From Citrobacter farmeri (GTDB taxonomy: Bacteria > Pseudomonadota > Gammaproteobacteria > Enterobacterales > Enterobacteriaceae), in assembly GCF_019048065.1 (NCBI RefSeq), contig NZ_CP077291.1, positions 2,852,001 to 2,916,000 of the forward strand: 64,000 bases of DNA, given 5' to 3'. Shown here one piece after another: positions 7,691 to 17,860 of the stretch. The notes beneath the pieces are model-generated. The model was not told the DNA's origin. It did no database searches and saw only the letters and a list, made by a program, of their open reading frames with translations. Made by a program: the position numbers and the translations under genes. Within the stretch, counting starts at the first letter, position 1, and every line of letters starts with the position of its first letter.

Positions 7691-8512
7691 TCACACTGGC
7701 GCCCGTCCCTCCTGGAGGGCCTGGCGTAACCACACTTTACCTTGCAGATACGTTGTTGCCTGGCCGCCGATATAAACACGCTCTCCCGCGCTCTGGCAGC
7801 GTAGCTCTCCGCTGCGCCCGGCCCCCTGATGCGCCAGCATCGTTGTTTTGTCCAGTTTTTCAGCCCAGTAAGGAATAAGCATACTGTGTGCTGAACCGGT
7901 AACGGGGTCTTCCGCTACGGCTTCCCCAGGGCAGAAGAAACGGCTGACAAAGTCGTATTTCCCTTCCCCTGGTGCGGTTACGCAAACCATCTTTCCGAGG
8001 GGAAGCATGGCATTGATATCCGGACGTAACGCTTCGACCTGCTGTGGGTTATCCAGTACAACCATGTAGTCGCGCGCCACGCGCACCTCTTTACATTCCG
8101 TGATACCCAACGCGTCCAACAGTAAGGACGGCGGTGTGACGGGCTCGGTTTTCCAGGCAGGAAAATCCAGCGTCAACCATTCACCGCTGCGTTCAACGGT
8201 TAGTGGCCCGACAAACCGGGTATCAAAATGGAGGATCTCACCCGGATAATCCAGATGTTCAAAGATGACATGAGCGGCAGCCAGCGTGGCGTGCCCACAC
8301 AGATTGATTTCGCCCTGAGTGGTAAACCAGCGCAATTCGAAGCCGTTTTCAGTTGGGACAAAAAAAGCCGTTTCAGACTGGTTATGCTGTTTGGACATCT
8401 TCAGTAATGTCTCATCGGGTAACCATTCGGTTAACGGACAGACTGCTGCGGCATTGCCACCAAAGGTCGTCGTACTAAAGGCATCAACCATGTAAAAATC
8501 AATTTGCTGCAT
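7691..8512 (-). CDS. PhzF-family isomerase-like protein
   Basis: A 273-residue protein of the PhzF/DapF-like fold. Family marks are [11 protein letters not shown], the active-site glutamate in QSETAFF, the [16 protein letters not shown] motif and [11 protein letters not shown] near the C-terminus. Most enteric members (YddE-like) have no known substrate, and no phenazine genes are nearby. The start ATG 8512 ([13 protein letters not shown]) has GAGG 8 nt upstream; the open frame extends further upstream, but that part is not family-like. It is divergent from yjhI. Confidence 0.88.
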   Translation of the reverse strand: MQQIDFYMVDAFSTTTFGGNAAAVCPLTEWLPDETLLKMSKQHNQSETAFFVPTENGFELRWFTTQGEINLCGHATLAAAHVIFEHLDYPGEILHFDTRFVGPLTVERSGEWLTLDFPAWKTEPVTPPSLLLDALGITECKEVRVARDYMVVLDNPQQVEALRPDINAMLPLGKMVCVTAPGEGKYDFVSRFFCPGEAVAEDPVTGSAHSMLIPYWAEKLDKTTMLAHQGAGRSGELRCQSAGERVYIGGQATTYLQGKVWLRQALQEGRAPV

Positions 8513-8750
8513 AGCGCAAACCTCGAATCGTTTGTTGAGCAACTCACACTCTATCATGCCCCGGCGGTATAGCGTCTTGTCATTTCCAGTGCATCCACAT
8601 TTCGCCGAATACCCGCACGATAATCCCACTATTCAAACTGAGCACAAGATCACACTTAAACACGCCATTACGGTTCAGCATGTTGAACAAGGCATATTTT
8701 CAACGCCACAATGCCGATACCATTTATTCTACCAGCAAGAGGGTTCCACA

Positions 8751-9539
8751 ATGGTTCGCAAAGGGTGTAATTCATTAGTCCGTGCCGAAAAAATATTAAC
8801 CCACATCGCATGGGTCGGCGTGGCGAGTTATATGGAATTATTAAAAAAATTTCAGTATCCCAAAAGCAGCTTGCTCAATTTATTGAATGTGATGGTGGAG
8901 TGCGGCTTTTTAATTAAAAACAAAAACGGCCATTATTCGCTGGGAATAAAAAACTACGAACTGGGTTGCCAGGCGCTGCACCGCCAAAATATCTTTGAAG
9001 TAACAAAACGGCCCATGCAGGAACTGTCGCTAAAAAGCGGCCTGGTCTGCCATCTGGGGGCAATGGAGAGCTATTCAGCCCTCTATCTCGACAAGGTTGA
9101 GAGCCCGAATTCGGTACCAACAAGCAAAAGCTGGATTGGTAAAAAACTTGAATTGCATATCACCGCGCTGGGTAAGGCGTTATTGGCCTGGAAAACGCGG
9201 GAAGAGCTGGATTACTTTTTAGATGCGCTCACGTTGACGCCGCACACGCGCAATACGTTTACCGATAAAAAATTATTTCTGGAAGAGTTGCAAAAAACGC
9301 GGCTTCGCGGATGGGCCATAGACAACGAAGAATCAACCTATGGTGCGGTATGTTTAAGTATGCCGGTATTCAATATGTATAACCGGGTTAACTATGCGAT
9401 CTCGCTTTCGGGCGATCCGGTGGTTTATTCAGGAAATAAGATCGAGGGTTATCTGGAACTGCTCCGCAAATGCGCCGGACAAATATCATATGGGCTGGGA
9501 TACAGAAACGAAAATGAGTATTTACGAAAAGGAAACTGA
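8751..9539 (+). CDS. yjhI: IclR-family transcriptional regulator YjhI
   Basis: A 262-residue IclR-type regulator: an N-terminal winged helix-turn-helix (about residues 10-70, [12 protein letters not shown] ... [11 protein letters not shown]) and a C-terminal effector domain with the family's [11 protein letters not shown] and [13 protein letters not shown] motifs. It has the position and length of E. coli YjhI. The start ATG 8751 is preceded by GAGGG at good distance. It is the first gene of a tight yjhI-yjhH-yjhG-yjhF cluster (yjhH begins 5 nt after its stop) and is expected to control xylonate catabolism in response to a sugar acid; that role is inferred. Confidence 0.85.
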   Translation: MVRKGCNSLVRAEKILTHIAWVGVASYMELLKKFQYPKSSLLNLLNVMVECGFLIKNKNGHYSLGIKNYELGCQALHRQNIFEVTKRPMQELSLKSGLVCHLGAMESYSALYLDKVESPNSVPTSKSWIGKKLELHITALGKALLAWKTREELDYFLDALTLTPHTRNTFTDKKLFLEELQKTRLRGWAIDNEESTYGAVCLSMPVFNMYNRVNYAISLSGDPVVYSGNKIEGYLELLRKCAGQISYGLGYRNENEYLRKGN

Positions 9540-9543
9540 GGTA

Positions 9544-10449
9544 ATGAAAAAATTCAGCGGTATTATTCCACCGGTATCCAGCACGTTTCATCGTGACGGA
9601 ACCATTGATAAAACGGCCATGCGTCAGGTTGCCGACTTCCTGATTAATAAGGGCGTCGACGGGCTGTTTTACCTTGGCACCGGGGGGGAATTTAGCCAGA
9701 TGAATACCGCCCAGCGAATGGCGTTCACCGAAGAAGCTGTCGCCGTTGTCGGCGGACGGGTTCCGGTATTAATTGGCGTCGGTTCACCTTCCACTGACGA
9801 AGCGGTCAAACTGGCGCAACATGCACAAGCCTGCGGCGCTGACGGCGTCGTCGCTATCAACCCCTACTACTGGAAAGTTGCGCCGCGAAATCTTGACGAC
9901 TACTACCAGCAGATCGCCCGCAGCGTCACACTCCCGGTGATCCTGTACAACTTTCCGGATCTGACCGGTCAGGACTTAACCCCGGAGACCGTGAAACGTC
10001 TGGCACTGCAAAACGAGAACATCGTCGGCATCAAAGACACCATCGACAGCGTTGGCCATCTGCGCACGATGATCAACACCGTTAAGTCAGTTCGTCCGTC
10101 ATTTTCGGTCTTCTGCGGCTACGACGACCACTTACTCAACACTCTGCTGTTGGGTGGCGATGGCGCGATATCTGCCAGCGCGAACTTTGCGCCGGAACTC
10201 TCTGTCGGTATCTACCGCGCCTGGCGCGAGGGCGATCTGGCCACCGCCGCCGCCCTGAATCAAAAGCTGCTGCAACTGCCAGCCATTTACGCCCTTGAAA
10301 CGCCGTTTGTCTCACTGATCAAATACAGCATGCAGTGCGTGGGATTGCCAGTGGAGACCTATTGCTTGCCGCCGATTCTTGACGTGTCAGAAGAAGCCAA
10401 AGAAAAAGTCCATGCACTGCTGGTCGCGCAGGGCATTTTATCGGACTGA
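9544..10449 (+). CDS. yjhH: 2-keto-3-deoxy-pentonate aldolase YjhH
   Basis: A 301-residue member of the dihydrodipicolinate synthase/N-acetylneuraminate lyase family, nearly identical to E. coli YjhH from MKKFSGIIPPVSSTF onward. The Schiff-base lysine is Lys164 (VGIKDT) and the conserved tyrosine is Tyr135 (ILYNFP). The GTGGEF motif near residues 45-50 binds the keto-acid. In E. coli, YjhH cleaves 2-dehydro-3-deoxy-D-pentonate to pyruvate and glycolaldehyde, directly after the YjhG step encoded by the next gene. ATG 9544 follows an AGGAAACTGAGG context. Confidence 0.92.
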   Translation: MKKFSGIIPPVSSTFHRDGTIDKTAMRQVADFLINKGVDGLFYLGTGGEFSQMNTAQRMAFTEEAVAVVGGRVPVLIGVGSPSTDEAVKLAQHAQACGADGVVAINPYYWKVAPRNLDDYYQQIARSVTLPVILYNFPDLTGQDLTPETVKRLALQNENIVGIKDTIDSVGHLRTMINTVKSVRPSFSVFCGYDDHLLNTLLLGGDGAISASANFAPELSVGIYRAWREGDLATAAALNQKLLQLPAIYALETPFVSLIKYSMQCVGLPVETYCLPPILDVSEEAKEKVHALLVAQGILSD

Positions 10450-10459
10450 GGAGAAGATC

Positions 10460-12439
10460 ATGTCTGTTCGCTCTATTTTTGCTGACGAGAGTCACGATAT
10501 CTACACCGTCAGAACACATGCCGACGGCCCTGACGGTGAACTGCCGCTCACGGCGGAGATGCTCATCAATCGCCCGAGTGGGGATCTGTTCGGGATGACC
10601 ATGAATGCCGGAATGGGCTGGTCTCCAGACGAACTGGATCGGGACGGCATTTTACTGCTCAGTACGCTCGGAGGGTTACGCGGGGCTGACGGTAAGCCCA
10701 TCGCGCTGGCACTGCACCAGGGTCACTACGAGCTGGATATCCAGATGAAAGCCGCCGCGGAGGTGATCAAAGCGAACCGTGCCCTTCCCTATGCCGTGTA
10801 TGTTTCCGATCCGTGCGATGGTCGGACTCAGGGGACGACGGGCATGTTTGACTCGCTGCCGTACCGTAATGACGCCGCGATGGTGATGCGCCGCCTTATC
10901 CGTTCTCTACCCGATGCGAAAGCCGTCATTGGCGTGGCGAGCTGCGACAAGGGACTTCCGGCCACCATGATGGCGCTCGCTGCACAACATGACAAAGCAA
11001 CAGTGCTGGTGCCCGGTGGCGCGACGCTGCCGGCAAAAGATGGGGAAGATAACGGCAAGGTGCAGACCATCGGCGCCCGCTTCGCCAACGGCGAGTTATC
11101 GCTACAGGATGCCCGACGGGCTGGCTGTAAGGCCTGCGCCTCCTCCGGCGGCGGCTGCCAGTTTCTGGGTACCGCCGGGACATCGCAGGTCGTGGCAGAA
11201 GGATTAGGACTGGCCATTCCGCACTCTGCGCTGGCCCCTTCCGGTGAGCCGGTATGGCAGGAGATCGCCAGAGCCTCCGCGAGAGCGGCGCTGAACTTAT
11301 GTAAACAAGGCATTACCACGCGGGAAATACTCACCGATAAAGCCATTGAAAATGCGATGACGGTCCATGCCGCGTTCGGCGGCTCGACAAACCTGCTGCT
11401 ACACATTCCGGCAATTGCCCATCAGGCCGGTTGCCATATCCCGACCGTTGACGACTGGATCCGCATTAACAAACGGGTGCCCCGCCTGGTGAGCGTACTT
11501 CCCAATGGTCCGGTTTATCACCCGACGGTAAATGCCTTCATGGCGGGAGGGGTGCCGGAAGTGATGCTGCATCTTCGCAGTCTTGGATTGTTGCATGAAG
11601 ATGTGATGACCGTCACCGGCAGCACGCTGAAGGAAAACCTTGACTGGTGGGAGCACTCCGAACGGCGGCAGCGGTTCAAACAGCTACTGCGCGAACAGGA
11701 GCAGATCGACGCCGATGAGGTGATCATGTCGCCACAGCGGGCGCAGGAACGCGGCCTGACCTCAACGATCACTTTCCCGGTGGGCAATATTGCCCCGGAA
11801 GGATCGGTGATCAAGTCCACCGCCATCGACCCCTCGGTGATTGACGATCGGGGCATCTATTACCATAAAGGGGTGGCGAAAGTTTATCTGTCCGAGAAAA
11901 GTGCGATTTACGATATCAAGCACGACAAGATTAAAGCGGGCGATATTCTGGTCATCATCGGCGTTGGTCCTTCCGGCACCGGGATGGAGGAAACCTACCA
12001 GGTCACCAGCGCCCTGAAACATCTGTCTTATGGAAAGCATGTTTCACTGATCACGGATGCGCGTTTCTCGGGCGTTTCCACTGGCGCATGCATTGGCCAC
12101 GTAGGTCCGGAAGCACTGGCCGGGGGACCAATCAGTAAATTACGCACCGGGGATATTATTGAAATTAAAATTGACTGTCGCGAGCTGCAGGGCGAAGTCA
12201 ATTTCCTCGGAACCCGTAACGATGAAATATTACCCTCACGGGAGGAGGCTACCGCAATATTAAACGCCAGACCCAGCCATCAGGATTTGCTTCCCGATCC
12301 TGAATTGCCAGATGATACCCGGCTTTGGGCAATGCTCCAGGCTGTGAGCGGCGGGACATGGACAGGCTGTGTCTACGATGTGAATAAAATAGGCGCTGCT
12401 CTGAGCGATTATATTAATAACAACTTAAAGCAAAAATAA
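10460..12439 (+). CDS. yjhG: D-xylonate dehydratase YjhG
   Basis: A 659-residue IlvD/Edd-family dehydratase, close in length and sequence to E. coli YjhG (about 655). Iron-sulfur cysteine contexts are visible: SDPCDGRTQG, GVASCDKGLPATMM and the Cys-rich CKACASSGGGCQFLGTAGTSQ region. The enzyme removes water from D-xylonate to give 2-dehydro-3-deoxy-D-xylonate, the substrate of YjhH. ATG 10460 (MSVRSIFADE) has GGAGAAG upstream and begins 11 nt after yjhH ends. Confidence 0.92.
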   Translation: MSVRSIFADESHDIYTVRTHADGPDGELPLTAEMLINRPSGDLFGMTMNAGMGWSPDELDRDGILLLSTLGGLRGADGKPIALALHQGHYELDIQMKAAAEVIKANRALPYAVYVSDPCDGRTQGTTGMFDSLPYRNDAAMVMRRLIRSLPDAKAVIGVASCDKGLPATMMALAAQHDKATVLVPGGATLPAKDGEDNGKVQTIGARFANGELSLQDARRAGCKACASSGGGCQFLGTAGTSQVVAEGLGLAIPHSALAPSGEPVWQEIARASARAALNLCKQGITTREILTDKAIENAMTVHAAFGGSTNLLLHIPAIAHQAGCHIPTVDDWIRINKRVPRLVSVLPNGPVYHPTVNAFMAGGVPEVMLHLRSLGLLHEDVMTVTGSTLKENLDWWEHSERRQRFKQLLREQEQIDADEVIMSPQRAQERGLTSTITFPVGNIAPEGSVIKSTAIDPSVIDDRGIYYHKGVAKVYLSEKSAIYDIKHDKIKAGDILVIIGVGPSGTGMEETYQVTSALKHLSYGKHVSLITDARFSGVSTGACIGHVGPEALAGGPISKLRTGDIIEIKIDCRELQGEVNFLGTRNDEILPSREEATAILNARPSHQDLLPDPELPDDTRLWAMLQAVSGGTWTGCVYDVNKIGAALSDYINNNLKQK

Positions 12440-12463
12440 AAAACATCCAGACCGCTGAATAAT

Positions 12464-12497
12464 CCGGCTACACATTATTCATCCTGTGTGCAGCCGG
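12464..12497. repeat. Hairpin in the yjhG-yjhF gap
   Basis: CCGGCTACACA pairs with TGTGT-gc-AGCCGG around a 10-nt loop. There is no T run after it. It may stabilise the upstream message or lower expression of yjhF relative to yjhG. Confidence 0.45.
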
Positions 12498-12534
12498 ACG
12501 ATGAGGGGTCGCTACCCTATAATGAGAGGACGTT

Positions 12535-13884
12535 ATGCCACTAATTATCGTTGTGGCAGGGATTGCTTTACTCCTGCTTTTAACCATTAAAATTAAACTC
12601 AATACGTTTGTTTCGTTAATTATTGTCTCGATTGCTGTTGCCATCGCCAGTGGAATGGATCTGAATAAAGTTGTCACATCGGTCGAATCCGGCCTTGGCG
12701 GTACGCTGGGTCATATTGGTCTGATATTCGGCTTCGGCGTAATGCTCGGACGCTTACTGGCCGATGCGGGAGGTGCCCAGCGAATCGCTCTGACCATGCT
12801 GAATTATTTCGGCAAAAATAAACTTGACTGGGCGGTGGTCTGTTCAGCTTTTATTGTCGGTATTGCACTTTTCTTTGAAGTTGGCTTAATTCTGCTGGTC
12901 CCTATTTTATTCGCCATTGCCCGTGAAGCCAAAATATCGCCGATGTTTATGTGTGTACCTATGCTTTCCGGTTTGCTGGTGGCACACGGATTTTTACCAC
13001 CGCACCCCGGCCCGACCGTTATCGCCCGTGAATATGGCGCAGATGTAGGACTGGTACTCATCTATGGCATCATTGTTGGTATTCCTACGTTTATTCTTTG
13101 CGGGCCCGTATTGAATAAATTCTGCCAGCGTATTATTCCGGACGCGTTTAAAAAAGAAGGGAATATTGCCTCCCTTGGCGCGACACGTCGGTTTAGCGAA
13201 AGCGAAATGCCTGGCTTTGGGATCAGTTTTCTCACGGCAATGCTGCCGGTTATCCTGATGGCGGTAGTCACCATCATCCAGATGACCCATGCCAAAAGCG
13301 CTGCGGATTCAGGCTTGTTCTACAACGTGCTGCTGTTCTTAGGCAACTCGACGATTGCGATGCTGATTTCGCTGCTGTTCGCGATTTATACCATGGGTCT
13401 GGGCCGTGGAAAGACGATCCCTGACCTGATGGACTCCTGCGGAAAAGCCATTGCGGGTATTGCCGGACTGCTGTTGATTATCGGCGGTGGCGGCGCATTC
13501 AAGCAGGTGCTCATTGATTCTGGCGTGGGTCAGTACATTTCCACCCTGGTATCAGGTATGGACATTAATCCCATCCTGATGGCCTGGGGCGTTGCCGCCT
13601 TCCTGCGTATTTGTCTGGGTTCCGCCACCGTTGCGGCAATCTCTACCGCCGGGCTGGTCATCCCACTGCTGGCGGTGCATCCCAATACCAACCTGGCGCT
13701 GATCACGCTGGCTACCGGAGCGGGCTCCTGTATCTGCTCCCACGTCAACGACGCCAGTTTCTGGATGATTAAAGATTTCTTCGGCCTGACCACCAAAGAG
13801 ACGCTGTTATCCTGGACGCTGATGTCAACGCTGTTATCTATCTGCGGGCTGATATTTATTCTGCTCGCCAGTATGATTATATAA
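12535..13884 (+). CDS. yjhF: GntP-family gluconate/sugar-acid:proton symporter YjhF
   Basis: A 449-residue inner-membrane transporter with 12 or more predicted hydrophobic segments. It begins [16 protein letters not shown] and carries family motifs such as [50 protein letters not shown] and [18 protein letters not shown]. GntP members take up gluconate-like sugar acids. Its place after the xylonate dehydratase and aldolase genes suggests D-xylonate uptake. AGAGGA precedes the ATG. Confidence 0.9.
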   Translation: MPLIIVVAGIALLLLLTIKIKLNTFVSLIIVSIAVAIASGMDLNKVVTSVESGLGGTLGHIGLIFGFGVMLGRLLADAGGAQRIALTMLNYFGKNKLDWAVVCSAFIVGIALFFEVGLILLVPILFAIAREAKISPMFMCVPMLSGLLVAHGFLPPHPGPTVIAREYGADVGLVLIYGIIVGIPTFILCGPVLNKFCQRIIPDAFKKEGNIASLGATRRFSESEMPGFGISFLTAMLPVILMAVVTIIQMTHAKSAADSGLFYNVLLFLGNSTIAMLISLLFAIYTMGLGRGKTIPDLMDSCGKAIAGIAGLLLIIGGGGAFKQVLIDSGVGQYISTLVSGMDINPILMAWGVAAFLRICLGSATVAAISTAGLVIPLLAVHPNTNLALITLATGAGSCICSHVNDASFWMIKDFFGLTTKETLLSWTLMSTLLSICGLIFILLASMII

Positions 13885-13894
13885 TCTTGCCTTC

Positions 13895-13924
13895 GCCAGT
13901 GGATCGTGTTGTCGATTCACTGGC
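13895..13924. terminator. Hairpin after yjhF
   Basis: GCCAGTG pairs with CACTGGC, with a partially paired interior (GATC/GATT), 10 nt after the yjhF stop. No T run follows, so termination there is only plausible. Confidence 0.4.
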
Positions 13925-14166
13925 CCCTGCTCCACGCATTTTGTGGGGATCAGCAAAACACCATTCCCTCATAAGGATGTTTCATACAGGTGGTAAGGCG
14001 GCTGCTTAAATCACCGCTGGTTTATTAAACAGAATTTAAGTAAAAAGCGTGCTGTCATAATCAATGGGAGCTGTTCAACTTAAGCATTTACGCTTGCTTT
14101 GTACTAAGATGCTTATCTCACCGATGCTTTAAGCTATCGTCTCAGGCTCAAGATGGATTTATCGCC

Positions 14167-14856
14167 ATGACCAGAACAGAAAGGCTTCTCGAATTACTCC
14201 AGATATTAAGGGCACAAAGATATCCGGTCACTGCATCCACTCTCTCAGAAAGATTAGGAGTAAGTGTTCGCTCCCTTTACAGAGATATCAAAACGCTACA
14301 GCATCAAGGAGTATGCATTGAAGGTAGTGCCGGGATTGGTTATATCGTTAAGTCTGACTTTCATTTGCCCCCCTTAAACCTTTCTCATGAAGAAATCAAT
14401 GCTATTATACTTGGGTTAAATTGGGTATCACATAATACGGATTATGATTTCAAAAATACAGCAAGGAATGCGCTTGCCAAAATACACGCCGTCATTCCCG
14501 CTGACTTAAAAAATCTTGTTGAAAGTCAATCCTATCTGATCGGTCCTTCAGAAAACAATGAGATATTTTTTGAAGACATTCGCAATGCTATTAAAAAGCG
14601 AAAAAGAATCAAAATAAAGTATTGTGACAAGAAAGATGCTTACTCTTCTCGAGTCATATGGCCCATTGGTTTGGTATATATGGAGTCATGCTGGCTTTTG
14701 GTTGCATGGTGTGAGATGAGAAATGATTTTCGTCATTTTAGAACTGACAAAATTGAAGAGATTGTGCAACTGGATTCCCTGTATAGCGAAAGCAGGACGG
14801 TTTTATTGAAAAAATGGAGAGTAAAAGAAGGGCTCTGCGAGGAGAAAGAGTACTGA
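14167..14856 (+). CDS. HTH/WYL-domain (YafY-type) transcriptional regulator
   Basis: A 229-residue regulator: an N-terminal helix-turn-helix (residues 1-60, YPVTASTLSERLGVSVRSLYRDIKTLQ) and a C-terminal WYL-type ligand domain (about 130-225) that includes RVIWPIGLVYMESCWLLVAWCEMRNDFRHFRTDKI, where YMESCWLLVAW corresponds to the WYL core. Such proteins sense small ligands or nucleic acids. It is followed after 70 bp by a co-directional SDR gene, its likeliest target. The Shine-Dalgarno sequence is weak. Confidence 0.82.
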   Translation: MTRTERLLELLQILRAQRYPVTASTLSERLGVSVRSLYRDIKTLQHQGVCIEGSAGIGYIVKSDFHLPPLNLSHEEINAIILGLNWVSHNTDYDFKNTARNALAKIHAVIPADLKNLVESQSYLIGPSENNEIFFEDIRNAIKKRKRIKIKYCDKKDAYSSRVIWPIGLVYMESCWLLVAWCEMRNDFRHFRTDKIEEIVQLDSLYSESRTVLLKKWRVKEGLCEEKEY

Positions 14857-14926
14857 CAAAAACTGTCACAGCGCATTTGTATACTAACCCGGATGAAAAA
14901 TTCAATTCTACTTCATAGGGGGAGTT

Positions 14927-15673
14927 ATGCATTTCCAGAATAAAGTTGCGGTCATAACCGGAAGTACGACAGGTATAGGTGAGGTTGTCGCAGAGCAATT
15001 ACACAAACATGGCGCTAAGGTTGTTATTGTATCCCGTTCGTCAGAACAGGCTAAACAAAAAGCGAAACGATTATCTTCGCAGGGACAACAAGCGATGGGG
15101 ATCGGATGTGACGTGTCACAGCCCGATCAAGTGCGGCAAATGATAGATGAGGTTATCAGTCATTTCGGCAGACTTGATTATGCTGTAAATAATGCAGGCA
15201 TAACAGGGGAACATGGTAGAAACATAACAGAACAGACAGTTGAAAACTGGGATAAGGTTATTGCCACCTCATTGAGCGGCGTTTTTTACTGCCTGAAATA
15301 TGAAATACCTCGGATGATGAAGTCTGGTGGATCTATAGTTAATTTATCTGCAGTAAATGGTCTGGTTGGCATTCCTGGATTAGCACCTTACACCGTGGCT
15401 AAACATGGTATAATCGGTTTAACCCAAACCGCAGCGCTAGAGTTTGCATGTCAAGGCATTCGAATCAATGCAGTCGCTCCGGGCTATGTCCAGACTCCGC
15501 GAATGAATGAATTTCCTGAAAATATCGTACGCAGTTTCGCAAACAGCCACCCTATGAAAAGGATGGCAAAAATGCAAGAAATAGCAGACTTCATATTGTT
15601 TTTGCTGTCAGACAACGCAGCCTTCTGTACCGGAGGCGTTTATCCAATCGATGGTGGTTATTTAGCCGAGTAA
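14927..15673 (+). CDS. Short-chain dehydrogenase/reductase
   Basis: A 248-residue classical SDR. It has the Rossmann motif TGSTTGIG (residues 12-19), NNAG, the catalytic serine in VNLSAVNG and the YTVAK active-site tetrad segment, and ends GGVYPIDGGYLAE. The length and the G-I-G pattern fit NAD(P)-dependent sugar or keto-acyl reductases; the substrate is unknown. It has a strong ribosome site, GGGGGAG. It probably forms a unit with the WYL regulator just upstream and converges on the end of the T6SS cluster. Confidence 0.85.
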   Translation: MHFQNKVAVITGSTTGIGEVVAEQLHKHGAKVVIVSRSSEQAKQKAKRLSSQGQQAMGIGCDVSQPDQVRQMIDEVISHFGRLDYAVNNAGITGEHGRNITEQTVENWDKVIATSLSGVFYCLKYEIPRMMKSGGSIVNLSAVNGLVGIPGLAPYTVAKHGIIGLTQTAALEFACQGIRINAVAPGYVQTPRMNEFPENIVRSFANSHPMKRMAKMQEIADFILFLLSDNAAFCTGGVYPIDGGYLAE

Positions 15674-15814
15674 AATTCCGCTAACGTTCCAGGACTAGTG
15701 ATAACAATATATCCAGTTCAGGTTGACGGATAATGTATTTAACACATAAATCCATATTGTCGGTGAACCACATCCCTCTGAACATGAGGTTAAAAAAACG
15801 TCAAGCTGCACATC

Positions 15815-17185
15815 TTAGTTCAATTCTGTGGCCATATGCTGATTCTGGTAACCGGAGAAAATAATTATTTCTCCCTTCAGATGCTCTTCAATTATTTTGT
15901 ATAACGCTATTTTTTCATCATCTGATATCGATGAGGATGCGACCTGGCGGAGTTGCTCCTCCAGCGGAACGGTCTGGCGGAAGCTGTTCGTCATGTCATA
16001 AACGATTGATTTCAGCTCACTGACGGTAATGTATTTCCCCCTTTGACCATCCAGCGTGTTCAGCCTGTCTGACAACGCCTGAAGCTGCATCATGCCGTTA
16101 TGCCAGCCCGTCAATGAACTGGCCGGAAGCGTACTCCCGGCAAGACGCTGCTGCCACTTTTTCTGCATCTGTATTACTTCGGAATTTCCTGGCCACAGTT
16201 CCTGAGCCTGATTCAGCAGTGCGGAACCCTGCTGATATGCCCAGTCTGGCGGTATTGTCGCCAGCTCATCAAGCTGTGAGGAGGCCTGTTTCAGCCAGTT
16301 ATCTGTCGCTAACGCCTGCCCATTATCCCGGCGCAGGGTCTGGATTTGTTCGCGGCTCAGCGCCTTCGGTAAAGCCGCGACGGAGGCATTCAGCGCCAGA
16401 GCCGCCCCGTCAACGCGATGAGCATAATGCCACCCCCACAACGCAACCGCCCCCACCACCAGCGCGGAACAGACTCCCGCCATAAACGCAGGCCAGCGCG
16501 TTGGCGACGGCAGCGTTTCATGCATCACGTCGACACTCACTTCTGGTTCCGGGCGAATCACATACACCAGGCGACTCAGTGGCGGCGCGATCTCTTCTGC
16601 AGGCCGGGAGGTCAGCGCCTGCGGCGGCAGCGTAATAGCAGCCGCAATACCGTCCTGCGGGGAACGGTTTTCCAGTCGGGTCAGCGCACTGCGCACCTGC
16701 TGCATCAGCGACGCGATCTGGCAGGCGTGTTTCAGCCCCTGACGGGACAGAATATCGTCGAGCATGGCAAGCTGCTGCTCTGCCTGCTGCAAAGGGGCTA
16801 AATCCGTGTGACTGAGTGAAAACGTGCGAAACAGTTTCTGCAGACGCTGCACCAGCCCATTGAGGATTTCTGCGCGAGCATGAACAGGCTGCGGCCAGAG
16901 CTGTGTCCACTGGTGCGACAGCAGCGCATTGAGGATTGCCAGCCCTTCGTTCATACCGTTCACTCGCGCCAGATGGCAGCGGGCGAGCGTGTACCAGGCC
17001 CCTGTCTGCAGCTCAACGCCGTTGAGTTCGAATAATGAAAGCGAGAGCGTTTCCACCTGCGCCCAGTTCACATCCGGGCGCGCCGGATGCGTGAGCTTCG
17101 CCATCTCTTCGCGCAACGCAATAAAGTCGGAAAGCTGACGCGGGTCGCTGCCGGTTTTCACCGGACGGGGTTGTACATCGTGCAT
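15815..17185 (-). CDS. tagA: T6SS TssA-like protein with ImpA_N and VasL domains (TagA/VasL type)
   Basis: A 456-residue protein. The N-terminal 130 residues have ImpA_N character (TLSLSLFELNGVELQTGAWYTLARCHLA), one transmembrane helix lies near residues 240-260 (FMAGVCSALVVGAVALWGW), and a C-terminal VasL-like helical domain follows. VasL/TagA proteins are membrane-anchored TssA relatives that hold the distal end of the extended sheath in other enteric systems. It is the last T6SS gene, separated from tssE by 216 bp that contain a strong terminator, so it may have its own promoter. Confidence 0.75.
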   Translation of the reverse strand: MHDVQPRPVKTGSDPRQLSDFIALREEMAKLTHPARPDVNWAQVETLSLSLFELNGVELQTGAWYTLARCHLARVNGMNEGLAILNALLSHQWTQLWPQPVHARAEILNGLVQRLQKLFRTFSLSHTDLAPLQQAEQQLAMLDDILSRQGLKHACQIASLMQQVRSALTRLENRSPQDGIAAAITLPPQALTSRPAEEIAPPLSRLVYVIRPEPEVSVDVMHETLPSPTRWPAFMAGVCSALVVGAVALWGWHYAHRVDGAALALNASVAALPKALSREQIQTLRRDNGQALATDNWLKQASSQLDELATIPPDWAYQQGSALLNQAQELWPGNSEVIQMQKKWQQRLAGSTLPASSLTGWHNGMMQLQALSDRLNTLDGQRGKYITVSELKSIVYDMTNSFRQTVPLEEQLRQVASSSISDDEKIALYKIIEEHLKGEIIIFSGYQNQHMATELN

Positions 17186-17205
17186 AGTGGTTTCATCCCT
17201 GAGGA

Positions 17206-17237
17206 GAAAAAATGGCGGAGCGCAAATATCGCTCCGC
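17206..17237 (-). terminator. Strong rho-independent terminator of the T6SS operon
   Basis: Perfect stem GCGGAGCG / CGCTCCGC with a 7-nt loop, followed on the minus strand by CATTTTTTC. It lies between tssE and the tagA-type gene, only 21 nt before the tagA start codon. Confidence 0.85.
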
Positions 17238-17401
17238 GCCGGGCGTGAGGGGCAATTAATCGGGCAACAGCGGCCCGGTCATGTCAAAAAAGATGTCTTC
17301 CCTGAACGTAAAGCGCGCACAGACACACCGGGGTAAACTTTCCCCTGCAGTTTTTCAAAAATCTGGCTTTCGCTGACGTGCTTTCCCTGTCATTTTCACG
17401 G

Positions 17402-17860
17402 TTACATCCGGCTGTTGCTATCGAGATAATTCTGCTGTTTAAGGTGGCGGATAAGCACCCTTCCTTCCGGCATAAAATCGGTGCCGTAGCGCACGAGACC
17501 AATGCCTTTCAGCACGGCGTCGATGGCATAGCGCAGCTCGCCGGGGATTTCCTGGTCGAGCAGAATGACGGTGATGCTTTGCAGCCGTGGCTCGTATTTC
17601 AGCAGCACTTCGGAGAAAGTTTTGAGTAACTGATGTGCCGTACCCGGCATTCCCTGCAGGATTTTAGTCATGTCCGGCAGACCGTAGTCCGGCAAATGCG
17701 CCAGCGTGCCCGCCCGACAGTTGAGAATGCGTTGCATATTATCAAGCACCGACAAAATCACCTGGTTTTGCTCACTGACCTGATGCAGGTCGAGACCGCC
17801 GGTGAAGTTGCCGGTCAGCATTTCATACAGCGACGGCGTGTTGTGTTCCTGTGGCATCAC
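17402..17860 (-). CDS. tssE: T6SS baseplate protein TssE (gp25-like)
   Basis: A 152-residue protein with the gp25/TssE core: SVLDNMQRILNCRAGTLAHLPDYGLPDM, then VLLKYEPRL and the following beta strands ITVILLDQEIPGELRYAIDAVL. TssE is part of the baseplate wedge that starts sheath polymerisation. It overlaps the end of tssJ by 4 nt, which implies translational coupling. Confidence 0.9.
   Translation of the reverse strand: MMPQEHNTPSLYEMLTGNFTGGLDLHQVSEQNQVILSVLDNMQRILNCRAGTLAHLPDYGLPDMTKILQGMPGTAHQLLKTFSEVLLKYEPRLQSITVILLDQEIPGELRYAIDAVLKGIGLVRYGTDFMPEGRVLIRHLKQQNYLDSNSRM

Noticed and set aside
12518..12523. TATAAT just before yjhF as a promoter
   Set aside because: It lies 12 nt before the start codon, inside the ribosome-site region, so a transcript starting from it would lack the Shine-Dalgarno sequence.
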